From: Lophium mytilinum
Lineage: Eukaryota > Ascomycota > Dothideomycetes > Mytilinidiales > Mytilinidiaceae
Length of the DNA: 64,000 nucleotides
Direction: 5' to 3'
Assembly (NCBI GenBank): GCA_010093605.1
Contig: MU004185.1
Location: forward strand, 269,334-333,333
Shown: positions 23,402 to 33,630 of the stretch, piece by piece
Layout: the number at the start of each line of letters is the position of its first letter
Position numbering within the stretch: the stretch's first letter is position 1
Notes under the pieces: generated by a model
The model's database searches: none
Told to the model about the DNA's origin: nothing
The model's input: only the letters and a program-made list of their open reading frames with translations
Position numbers and translations under genes: made by a program

Positions 23402-24886
23402 TTTGAAGCTTGCTAGATAACTGGCGGTAGAATGTTGTGAAGATAGTAATGACAGTATTGGACGAAAGAGGAGCAAGGCCTGAAACCCCCAAACTACCTC
23501 CAACACTCACAGAAATTCTCGGTCAAGCTCGCCAAAGCTCAATCCATGGTGTCATCAGGGCGTACCCAACCCACCGGCAACAATTTCCTACCTCTAACCC
23601 ATACCGGCAGCCCGCCTCATCCGTCAGCCGTCCTTCGCTCACCTCCGCGTCTCCACCCAAGAAAAGCCACTGCGTAATTAGTTCTCGCCCTCGTATACAA
23701 CGGTCCCTCGGCAACCCTAAACAAATGGCGTGCTCCCAGGTATACTCCCAAGATCACCCCTCTCTTGGCCCCCTTCGCGTACAACGCAGATGATCTGATA
23801 AAACGACCCTCCGCACCGACAAATTTATGGGGCTGTTAGCCCGGCGCTAGCGTCCTACCAGTCCCCGAGGCGCAAGGAATGTGCGGATCTGATAACTTTA
23901 TTCGCGCCCATCCCGCCCCCAGTCCACGCTTCGCACGCGCCCCGACATCGGCGCGCCAGGCCGCGGTTCCAATAAAGTTATCTGATCCGCTGCTTGATAC
24001 CTTGGTGCTGTTGCTAGCGTCGGAGAGTCCTCCGCGCGCGAGGTCAGCGTTTTTATCAGATCAAATGCCGCGGATATTTGGGGGTGCTGCTGCAGGCTCA
24101 GACACGCTACAGCGACCTTCGAGCGTGTGACTATGTATCAATACTTGTGACGACGAAAACGGAGTATTGGCGCGGTCTTAGACCCCGTGAATGTTGGAAG
24201 GCGGGCTGGTGGTAATGTGGGCCTTTCATTGCATACGCAAGGGGATCAGCGGTACCAATACATACGAGTTATTATGGCGTTTGGTGGCTTATGTCGCTTC
24301 GCCACTGTGTCGGTGGCTGCATTGCAAGTTGCATGTGCCGAGAGTGGATTCTCCCAGCGGTCCGGGGCATCCTTCGCTTCGACTTTATTCCAGTCGCTGC
24401 ATTGCGGGTGTGGAGGAACACGACGTGGTTTCTCTTCTTCCTTAGCGCGGAATCCTCGAGAAATGAGGACACTTGGCTAGGTGACCAGCTAAGAGCGAAG
24501 TGCGCAGTGGCTTGCGTATTTTAGCCGTTGTATCCGAGCTTGCATAATGCACGTTTTTGCGAAGCGTGCAGGCGAAATGCGGAAGTGTACCAAGTTTCCA
24601 AGAGGTCTTGGTCCTTGTAAGACGTGATGTGGCCTCCGCGGGCACCAAGGCAATTTTGCAGTTTCTTGGTGTAAAGCGCTTTACGGTCACTGTGCTGGAC
24701 TGAATTTCAAGACGCAAAGCGAAAGTTTACTGTCTCCGATAGCTGCGTAGAGAGAAGAATTTCATCAGGCTTAGGTGTCGCCTCGGAGTTTTGTGAAGCG
24801 TAGAAGCGTTGGTGTAAAAGTAGTATTATAGGAGATATATGATTTGATGAATTCTTTTGTCCTTCAAGGATACATACTCACTCCGC
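23402..24886. promoter_or_regulatory. Upstream region of the acyltransferase with four ATCWGATAA sites
   Basis: About 1.5 kb without a recognised gene. Four perfect ATCWGATAA sites occur within 270 bp: 23793-23801 (+), 23887-23895 (+), 23978-23986 (-) and 24053-24061 (-). A CCAAT box (23969-23973) lies four bases before the third site. The two strand orientations alternate as two pairs. The distal part (24100-24886) should include the 3' end of the ABC transporter gene and otherwise looks empty. Confidence 0.75.
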
Positions 24887-27800
24887 TCAGTCCATCATCT
24901 GATGCAGCGCATTGACTCTATAGCTTTGGCTTCTCTCAACCAAATCTTCATGCCTCCCCTGGTCTACTACCGTGCCGCCCTCCACCAAGAAGATGACATC
25001 AGCTTCACGGATAGTGTGCAGCCGATGTGCGATAGCAATGACGGTGATATCTCTAGCAGCTTTTTCGAGCCCATCTTGAAGGAGTTTTTCGCTCTCCGCA
25101 TCTAGCGCACTCGTGCTCTCGTCAAGCAGGAGTAGTTTCGGCCTCCGCACCAGCGCACGCGCAATTGCGAGACGCTGTCGTTGACCACCAGAGAGCTGGG
25201 AGCCATTCGGGCCACACTCGGTTTCGTAGCCATCGGACATTGAAACAATCGTGTTGTGGATATTCGCAAGCTTGCATGCTTCTTCGATCTCAGCGTCGGT
25301 AGCCTCGTGATCCGGGTGTGCGCCGAGAGAGACATTGAAGCGGACACTGCCCTCGAAGAGAACGCTGTCTTGTGGAACTAACGCCATCTGAGATCGGAAC
25401 TCGGTACCTTGTCGTTTCGAGATGTCGATACCGTCAACCTCGACAGCGCCAGCAGTGGGCGCGTACATGCGCTCAATGAGAGCCATGACCGTGGATTTTC
25501 CAGCGCCTGAAGGACCGACGAGGGCGCAGAATTGGCCGGGTTGGATCGTGAACGAGATTTCTTTGAGGATTTGAATGTCGGGACGCGCTGGATATGAGAA
25601 TGAGACATCTTTAAAGCTAACACTCACGCCATTCCTTGAGTTGGGCTTCTCTCTGGAGCTCGCAAAGGCTTCTACATCCTTTTCGCTCGGTTCCGGTAGA
25701 TCCGGGTCTTGACGCTTTGGTTCTAACGTTTTTGAAGAACCAATGTCAATGAGACCTACGATCCTCGACAAAGCAGATTGGGCGCGCGAAACGTCAGGTG
25801 CAAGTGCGAACATCTGACCCCATAGCTGTGCACTCACGAGCATAGCTAGGACGACGATGAAGAACTGAGTTTGGTTGTACTCTCCAGCGATGATCTGTTT
25901 TGCTCCCCACCAGTATGCGAGAGCGTAGATGAAGTTTCCACAACTATTCGCAATAGCGAGCCACAAATTGGCATATGCGCTCGCGGCAACCATCTCCTTC
26001 CGTGGAGTTTGTAGTGAACGACGATACGTAGCTAATATCTCGTCTTCGAGAGATAAAGCGGACACCATTTTGATGGAGTTGATAGCCTCTACTGCCATAC
26101 CAACGGATGTTGAGAATGCTGTCGCGTGACGCTCGTGATACTTGGATAGCACGCGAAGCTGCATCACTCCAGAGCCAAGCAAAATTGGAACAGTAGTAAG
26201 ACACACGATTGCAATCTTCCACGCTACAATGTGGCAGAGGATGATTGCGGCGAAGAGATTGACAACAATGGAGAAGATGGTGCCCATGATTGATCCAGTA
26301 AAGCCAGCGAGGTCGCTACTATCTCTCGTAATGTAAGATAGGAGCATAGTAGGATTTCTGTCCAGAGATTGATGCCATTGCAGATCTTGCTCGAAAAGTG
26401 ACCGGAAAGATAAAATGCGTAAGAAGTAGAGCAGCTTCTCAGCGACGAATCCAAATGCCGACCAGCTGATGAAGTTTGCAAAAAACTCGATGACTCCCAG
26501 CAAGAAGAAGAGTAGCGCAAAAAGCTGTCCACGAGACCGAATGCGATCCGGCTCATTGCAGGGGCTGAGACTAGCAACTGTGTTTCCAAAGATGACCCCG
26601 GACGCGGAGTAAGAACCCCCAACAACGATAGAAGTAGAGAAGGCGAGGATCAAAAGCAGAAGATATGGCCGGAATATCCAAGCTGAATGTTTGAAGGACC
26701 AAGATGATTTGGTAGACTCAGACTTAGGCTCATCCGTATCTTTCGATGGGATGTCTTTCTGTGCATTGCCTAGCTTTGAACCATCGCTCAGCTTGCTCTC
26801 AGAATGCTTGATGCCAGATACGACGTCGTCCTTCTCATTTGTGATGTCATCAATTGAGACGTCCGTAAGGCTCTGTTTGTAGGATGTGTCGCCTTGAGAC
26901 TTTGAACTACTCTGTAGATGTATCATGTTCGCAAACGATCCGCCCATTTGCATCAACTCGTCGTAGTTGCCTTGTTCGAGAATTTGACCCTTTCCCATCA
27001 CTATGATATTGTCGGCATTTTTTATCGTTGAGAGACGATGCGCAATTGATACCAGCGTCCTCCCGCGTGCGATTGATTCGATCGATGCTTGAATTCGCTT
27101 TTCGCTCATTGAATCAAGGGAAGAGGTGGCTTCGTCAAGAACGAGGACTTTAGGATCACGAATAAGTGCCTGTGCTAGTGCAAGTCGTTGCCTCTGCCCT
27201 CCACTGACTAAATCTCCACTAGAGCCAACGACTGTTCCAAGGCCATACTGCAGACGAGAAATGAACTCTGTCGCGTCCGCTAGGCTGATAGCTCGTTGTA
27301 CCGCGTCTACAATGCTGGCAATCTGTGCACCTTGCGTTTTCGCGGCCTCCATAACGTCTTCTCCATTTCTTACGGCGGCCGCAACATTGGAAAGTTGAGG
27401 TCCTTGGAGTATCGGCCTCAGTTGAACATGTTCAGCGGAGTTGATCAGGCCAAGCGCAATATTCTCCAAGATTGATCGGTCAAGAAGTAGTGGCTCTTGC
27501 TGAACAAGTCCAATCACACTCCTCAGACCTCGGACGTTGAGGGCAGAAATATCCTTCCCGTCCAGGATTACTTGCCCTTTCGTAGGGTCGTAGAGCCTGA
27601 CAAGCAAACTTGCAAGTGTAGACTTGCCGCTTCCAGATAAACCAACAATTGCTGTATGATTTCCTGCCGGACAGGTCAAAGAGATGTCCTGCAGGACCTC
27701 TTGCTCTGGCCGCGATGGATAGCTGAACGATACATTGCGGAACTCAACCTGGCCAGGCCCTGTCAGAGGCGGCTCGTTTCCCTGGTCTATGGTGCCATCA

Positions 27801-29067
27801 ATTGCTGATACATGTTCGATGTCTTTCCGGAGTTTCGAAAACGCAGCAGAGGCAGAGCCAAATATTTGAAGGAGCGGGGCGATTTGACTGAGTATGAGAG
27901 AAGCTGAGAGGTTAGCATGGCTGAACTGAGCATAAGGACACATGTTCTTACCATCAACGAGGATGAAAATGACGGTGTAGGTCTTCCCTACACTGGAGTT
28001 CTCATCGTTCGAAGCAACAGCATTTGCAATCGTTCTACTGCCCTGCCAATATGCGACGGCATTCGCTGAGTATGCGATGAAGTACAACATGCCAGATTGT
28101 GCAGCCGCAGCAAGGGCCTTCTTGATACCAGACTTCTGGGCACTCATAAGATTACCAGCAAACTTGCTCTCCAGACGCGCATTAGCTCCAAATGCGTGTA
28201 CGACATAGACATGCGATAGAGCCTCGGAAGCGATAGAGGCAGCGGACGCAGCGTAATTGGTCATCTGCGTGGAATACTTCCCAACGAACTTGCCACCAAC
28301 CAAGGACATGAGTAGGAAAGCTGGAACTAGGGAAACTAGAATGCCGGCTAATCTAGCATCCTTGATGAAGGCGACGATGTAGGCGGTGACGAAGAATGAG
28401 CAGCTGGCCATGCAGATGCCAACTTTCTCGGACGTTCCAGTCTGAATGATGGTAATATCGCCATTCAAGCGGGATGATACTTCGCCAGCTTGGAGGTTGT
28501 CGAAGAAAGAAACCTGTTGCCGTAGTAGACTTTTGAAGTACTTTTCGCGGATCCGCTGGGCAAGTCGCTGGCCGATCAGACTCCAGGACAAAATGTAGAT
28601 GTAAATAGCAGCAAAGCCACCTATACTAATGTAGACGACTTGTAACACCTTGTCGTTGACAGCAGATTGATAGGCATCTGCGTCACCAATGCCTGCACTA
28701 CACGTCGCGGAGTTCAAATCATCGACTAATTGACCAAACAAGATGCCCATGAGGGGAAAGGGCACACCTGCTGCAATGGCTGAAATCCCGCCTACCGCTA
28801 GGAGAAGGATGTCTAGCCATGTCGGCTCAGCGTATACGAGGAGTTGGAGATAGCTGGAAAAATTCCGGAATGCCTTGAGTCACGGTTCAGGAGCAGTTCC
28901 ATGGGTTTATCAATAGATTGCATAACTGACCTGAAAGTGACCCTTCTTCTCCAACGGTTGGTGAGCTTCAGCGTCTGGGGTGGTCGAGGACGCGTCTGCC
29001 ATAGTTCTTCACGGCTTTCGAACGTGAAGTAGCGGCCGAGCATCTCGAATGTCAATGGGTCGCCCAT
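24887..29067 (-). CDS. ABC transporter, ABCB (MDR/P-glycoprotein) full type
   Basis: ATP-driven exporter with the order TMD1-NBD1-TMD2-NBD2. Exons 28931-29067, 27952-28853 and 24887-27903 give 1351 residues. The 48-bp second intron is in frame and easily missed. NBD1: GLSGSGKST (Walker A), VSGGQRQRLALAQAL (signature), VLVLDEATSSLD (Walker B). NBD2: GPSGAGKST, LSGGQRQRLAIARAL, LLLLDESTSALD. The first exon (MGDPLTFEMLGRYF..) supplies the cytosolic N-terminus and runs into TMD1 (AEPTWLDILLLAVGGISAIA). Aspergillus siderophore clusters carry a comparable ABC transporter (SitT), so a plasma-membrane role in siderophore or fragment efflux is plausible. Substrate choice cannot be read from the sequence. 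It is divergent from the MFS transporter. Confidence 0.92.
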
Positions 29068-29780
29068 GGCTGGTGACGGTGTGTCAGGTGACGGTGGGTA
29101 TAGTGGATACACGGGATTGAGTAGGGATAGGGATAGGGATGGCCTCGAGGCAGCGCTGGCGGCTGGGCGATGGGGTCGCAAGTCTTGGGATGGAAGTCTG
29201 AGTGCGAGGATGATCCCTCCGATGCCGGACCCGCGAGGTGGGAGCAAGGTTATCGAATCTGATTAGATTTGTCACTAAGGCCGCCTCTGCCGCCCCAAAA
29301 AGCCACCAGAAGCCCCCAAAGCGCCACAACCACGCGGGGCCTCGAACCGACATCACCCTGCATTATCACCACGTCCAAGGAGGCGGCACAGTGGGATGGC
29401 GCCGGACGTGAAAATTTTCATCTAATCAGATCAAATCAGATCACCTTCCTTCGGTCATTCCCGGGCCTGAGGCACGGGATAGTTCTACGCCGCGTTGCTA
29501 ACTTGCATCCTCGTCGCCAGGACGCCGTCCGCACGGCAGCATGCATCTAAGCAGCATTAGCCCCGACACTACTCAACTTGGCGTCTATTGGACAGGCTAC
29601 GGACTCCATTTCATTGCTCGAGTGTGCCAATCATGCCTTGATTCAGGCCGAGAGGGGTTGATCAAATATATTTGTCCACCTGCCGTATTTTACTTCCCAG
29701 CACCTCGTCTTCCATCTCTTTGTACCAGTGTATGTTGAGCAGGGGCACCGTCTTCAATCAACACCGCCTTTCAAACCATC
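29068..29780. promoter_or_regulatory. Divergent promoter between the ABC and MFS transporter genes
   Basis: 713 bp. No perfect ATCWGATAA site, but three one-mismatch copies lie here: ATCTGATTA at 29257-29265, and ATCAGATCA at 29425-29433 and 29435-29443 in tandem, 10 bp apart. They may be weaker GATA-factor sites shared by both transporters. Confidence 0.5.
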
Positions 29781-31631
29781 ATGCCTTCTCCCTTCGAGAA
29801 GGACACCGTCGCTGGTGATGGAGGCGCCAGCATCCACTCCCAGGGCCATTCGAATGCCAACAGTTCTAATGACAACAGCGATACCGAAGCCCTCTCGGCT
29901 GACGCCCAGCATGGTGTACAGGCTGCACAAGCTACCAACCAAGTCTGGAGCAAGAGTAGCTTGATCACGGCCTACCTGCTGTAAGTTGAGGAATAAGACA
30001 GATTGTGGAAGTTTCTCTAACATGTTTCTCAGCATCTGGCTGATCGCATTCGTCGATGCTATGCAGCAAGGCATGGCCAACGCCTTGACTCCGTATGTAA
30101 CGAGTGACTTTGCTCTGCACTCCTTGACCGCGACCACCGGTATCATGTCCAGTCTTATTGGGGGGCTGTCGAAGCTCACCCTTGCCAAAATTTTGGACAT
30201 TTTTGGTCGTCCTCAAGGTTTCCTCTTCATGGTCGTTCTCCTGACTCTGGGCCTCATCATGATGGCTGCCTGCAACAATGTTGAGACTTATGCTGCCGCT
30301 CAAGTGTTCTACTGGGTTGGGTATGTTAACCACCACGTCCACTCATGGCACTTGCCTAATCCTGCTGTAGTTACAACGGGCTCAACTTCACCACTGGAAT
30401 CTTCGTTGCCGATACCTCACATCTCAAGAACCGAGCTTTTATGTTTGCCTTCATTTCATCACCGTACATCGCTACCACTTGGATTGGCGGACCACTCGCC
30501 ACTGCTTTCTTGAAAGGACCTGGTTTCAGATGGGGCTTCGGCGTTTTCGCTATCGTCACCCCCATAGTCTGCATGCCCCTCTACTTCCTGTTCGCCTGGA
30601 ATTACGGCAAAGCCAAGAGGGCCGGCCTGGTACCCAAAACGGAAACAGGCAGGACTTTTTTCCAGTCTTTGAAATACTACCTCATTCAGTTCGACGCCAT
30701 GGGACTTCTTCTCATCACTGGAGGTCTAGCGCTTTTCCTCCTACCATTCAGTCTCTACTCGTACCAGAGAGATGGCTGGAGGTCTGCACTGGTCATCTCC
30801 ATGATCATAGTTGGCGGCCTTCTCATTATTGCCTTCGCTCTTTACGAGAAGTTTCTGGCGCCCGTCAAATTCATGCCTTTCGAATTGATGATGGACCGCA
30901 CTGTTCTCGGCGCTTGCATACTTTCCGCCACCATCTTCGTCAGCTTCTACGTCTGGGACAGCTACTTCTCCTCCTTCCTCCAAGTCGTCAACAACCTTTC
31001 AGTCACAGAAGCCAGCTATGTCGTCAACATCTACAGCATCGGATCATGCTTCTTCTCCCTGATAGTGGGTGTGGTCATCAGATGGACCGGCAAATTCAAG
31101 TGGCTTGCGCTCTACTTTGGCGTCCCGTTGACCATCCTTGGTGTGGCCCTCATGATTGCTTTCCGTCAGCCAGACGTCAACATCGGATACATCGTCATGT
31201 GCCAGATCTTCATCGCTTTCGCCGGTGGAACATTGGTCATCTGCGAGCAAATCGCCGTCATGGCTGCTGGCTCTCATCAACAAGTTGCCGTTCTCCTCGC
31301 TGTGGAAGGTATGTTCGCAAACGTCGGTGGCGCTATCGGCTCCACTGTCGCTGCAGCTATCTGGACTGGTGTTTTCCCAGTCAAGCTACTCAAGCACCTG
31401 CCAGAGGACGCCAAGGGCGATGTTGTGTCCATTTATTCGAGCATTGTCACTCAGCTATCCTACCCAGTCGGCTCTCCCGTCCGAACCGCAATCCAACAGG
31501 CTTACGGTGAAGCGCAAAGATACATGCTGATTGGCGGATCTACGGTATTGGTGCTCTCAATCGTCTCGGTCATAGTCTGGAGAGACATCCAAGTGAAAGA
31601 CTTCAAGCAAGTGAAGGGTCTGGTCGTCTAG
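29781..31631 (+). CDS. MFS siderophore-iron transporter (SIT family, MirB-like)
   Basis: Imports ferric siderophores across the plasma membrane by proton symport. Three exons (29781-29980, 30033-30320, 30371-31631) encode 582 residues, typical of the 14-span SIT family. After a ~60-residue polar N-terminus come many hydrophobic spans, starting LIWLIAFVDAMQQGMANALT, a form of the SIT first helix. Further SIT-like features are LTAKILDIFGRPQGF-type loop text (here LTLAKILDIFGRPQGF, the cytosolic loop 2-3), FVADTSHLKNRAFMFAF and the late YGEAQRYMLIGG segment. The location inside the siderophore block and opposite the ABC transporter fits uptake of the product. Which siderophore is carried cannot be said. 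Confidence 0.88.
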
Positions 31632-31856
31632 AAGCCGTCTTCTATGCGCGGTTCTTGGGGGATAACATCGTACTATTTCATAGCCTCCTCATGATCTAGA
31701 TGCCCATTCATCCAAGACGAAAAAAGCTTATAGACCGCCTCGCGTTAATCAAGAAAGACACCTCTCTCTCGCTCACCCTAGAACATCTTCACATCCTGAT
31801 TGCACCACTCTCGTAGCCATCCTTGCTTGTCTTCATGCTCCACTACTCTTCCTGTA

Positions 31857-32561
31857 TCACTGCTTACACCACTCCTCCCACCCGATCTCCAAACTCTTCG
31901 GCATCCTCACCATCAACGGCACCTCCACATCCTCCGCCTCCCCCACCAACTCCCCCCGATGCCTCACCCGTCCCACCTCCTCAAACCCCAGGCTCCTATA
32001 CAACCCCTCTCCCTCCACCGAACTCTCCAAATACACCGGCAGCCCCGCCTGCTCGCCAACCTCAATCCCCCACTGCATCAGCTTCCTCCCAATACCTCGC
32101 TTCTGATATTCAGGATGCACGGCGACTACATGACAATAGACATGCCGCTTCCCCCCAAAAAACCCTTCTTTCTTCCGCACCATCTCCCCCAGCAACTCCT
32201 CCGCCCGCTCCCTCTCCTTCCCTGCTAACCACTCCACCCCCTTCCACTTCCACTCCTCCTCAGTCCGTTCGGTGAGATGAATATCCCATAGCCCCATCCC
32301 GACGACCTCTCCGCTTGCCACATCGACGGCTTTGAAGGTGTACTGAAAGCCAGAGGCGGGGGAAGCGAGCCAGGCGAGCGTGTGGGCAGTGTGGGATTCG
32401 CGGAATTCGGCGGTGGGGACGGTGTCTGAGGCGGTGGGGTAGGCGGAGGGGAATAGGAGCCGGGGGAGGGCGGAGCCGGCGAAGGCGAGGAAGTAGATGT
32501 CGTAGACTTTTGGGGTGTCGGCGGGTTGGGCGGGAAGGACGAGGTGGGCGGAGGGTGGCAT
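31857..32561 (-). CDS. GNAT-family N-acetyltransferase
   Basis: Intronless frame of 234 residues. The acetyl-CoA binding motif A is clear: HVVAVHPEYQKRGIGRKLMQWG (V..HPxxQxxGxG), followed by LPVYLESSVEGEGLYRSLGFEEVGR, the typical motif B region. The N-terminal half (VYDIYFLAFAGSALPRLLFP) is common in fungal single-domain GNATs of unknown substrate. In Aspergillus fumigatus SidG, a small acetyltransferase, converts fusarinine C to triacetylfusarinine C. Position between the transporter and the NRPS makes a SidG-like role possible, but this family is large and I see no diagnostic residue. It is convergent with the MFS gene and divergent from the NRPS gene. Confidence 0.8.
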   Translation of the reverse strand: MPPSAHLVLPAQPADTPKVYDIYFLAFAGSALPRLLFPSAYPTASDTVPTAEFRESHTAHTLAWLASPASGFQYTFKAVDVASGEVVGMGLWDIHLTERTEEEWKWKGVEWLAGKERERAEELLGEMVRKKEGFFGGKRHVYCHVVAVHPEYQKRGIGRKLMQWGIEVGEQAGLPVYLESSVEGEGLYRSLGFEEVGRVRHRGELVGEAEDVEVPLMVRMPKSLEIGWEEWCKQ

Positions 32562-33630
32562 GGTGGATATGAGGGTTGGATTTGAAGGTATAAGCTAGAG
32601 TGGGAGAGGAAGTGTGGTTCGGAGTAGATCCCGTGAGTAAAAAACCAGGCGTTGATGAGAATTGAGCTCAGAGATTGAGATAGCTATGCAAAACGAGGAT
32701 GGACGTTTCAAGACCGAAATATGCCGGGATTGAAGTGAAGAAAATCGCGTTCGGCGCGTGAGAATGGCCGGAAGCTTGCAAATGGCGTGCAAAGCGTCCA
32801 GACTACTACATTCTCCGATCGGCATCATTCATCCCACATACGTGAAAAGTTACGTTGCATCTTACTGGAATCCGAAACACCGTATATGTCCCCGATCTCG
32901 GCCGCCCCCTCTCACCACCAAAGACCCACATAGCCCACACTGCTGATGACATGGGTGGCACCGCTCCACGTCCGGCAGGAGGAGACTTCGGATCAGATAA
33001 TTACCCGTCCGCGTCGCCGTGGGGGAGGCGGGTGGCGTTAGTCACTGCTCGGAGTGCCTTTTAGTCCTTGATTTTCCTCGCAGGTGACCCCATGTGTAAC
33101 AGACGCAGGTGGAGTCCCCTAGATCATAGCATCAGTGTTAAATGGCGCACGCCTCTAACGGTCATGCAGCCGAGGGTATCCATCGGAGCATGCCCTGACG
33201 TGGAGGCCCAGGGAGAAATCGGCTCTTGCGCGGAGAGCGTGTGAACGACATTCTAGCTTCGTCCGCTTGGTTTTAGGTTGAACTTAGTGCTAAGCGAGGT
33301 AGGAAGTGTGATGTGGATGCATGTAGCATGTGCCTGAAGTGACGGAGGTGGATGGGTTTCGACGGATGCGTGGGAAAGTGAAGCGGCCGTCGGAGGCCTT
33401 ACGTAGGAGGAAACATGGGAGGTAGTGTCTCCGAAAGGAAGGCGGATTACAGTTAATCAAGTTTGAATGTCAATTTCAGGGAATCATACCACAGTGGTAG
33501 CATAGGAGCGAGCTCGGCCGCCCGTCACCACGCACGCGGAGACGATCTTATGGAAACGCACCTCGACTTACCTCTCCTCTCTATCATTTGCTGCGCCATA
33601 TACCTCCACAGAATTCTTTCGTTGTCTATG
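32562..33630. promoter_or_regulatory. Divergent GNAT-NRPS promoter with one ATCWGATAA site
   Basis: 1.07 kb between the two start codons. A perfect ATCAGATAA lies at 32992-33000, 639 bp before the chosen NRPS start. In-frame sequence upstream of that start runs back to about 33463 and includes another ATG at 33550 in poor context; it probably belongs to the 5' leader. Confidence 0.65.

Noticed and set aside
23402-23506. Hydrophobic N-terminal extension of the acyltransferase
   Set aside because: The conserved protein begins at MTAPEIL. A leader for secretion would conflict with the C-terminal peroxisomal signal.
30479-31510. Long second open frame inside the MFS transporter gene on the same strand
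   Set aside because: Its translation is His/Arg-rich and shows no family motif, while the overlapping frame encodes a clear SIT transporter. It is a frame shadow.
33463-33630. N-terminal extension of the NRPS with a hydrophobic stretch
   Set aside because: It begins without an ATG in good context and would add a signal-like segment to a cytosolic enzyme. It is more likely 5' leader.
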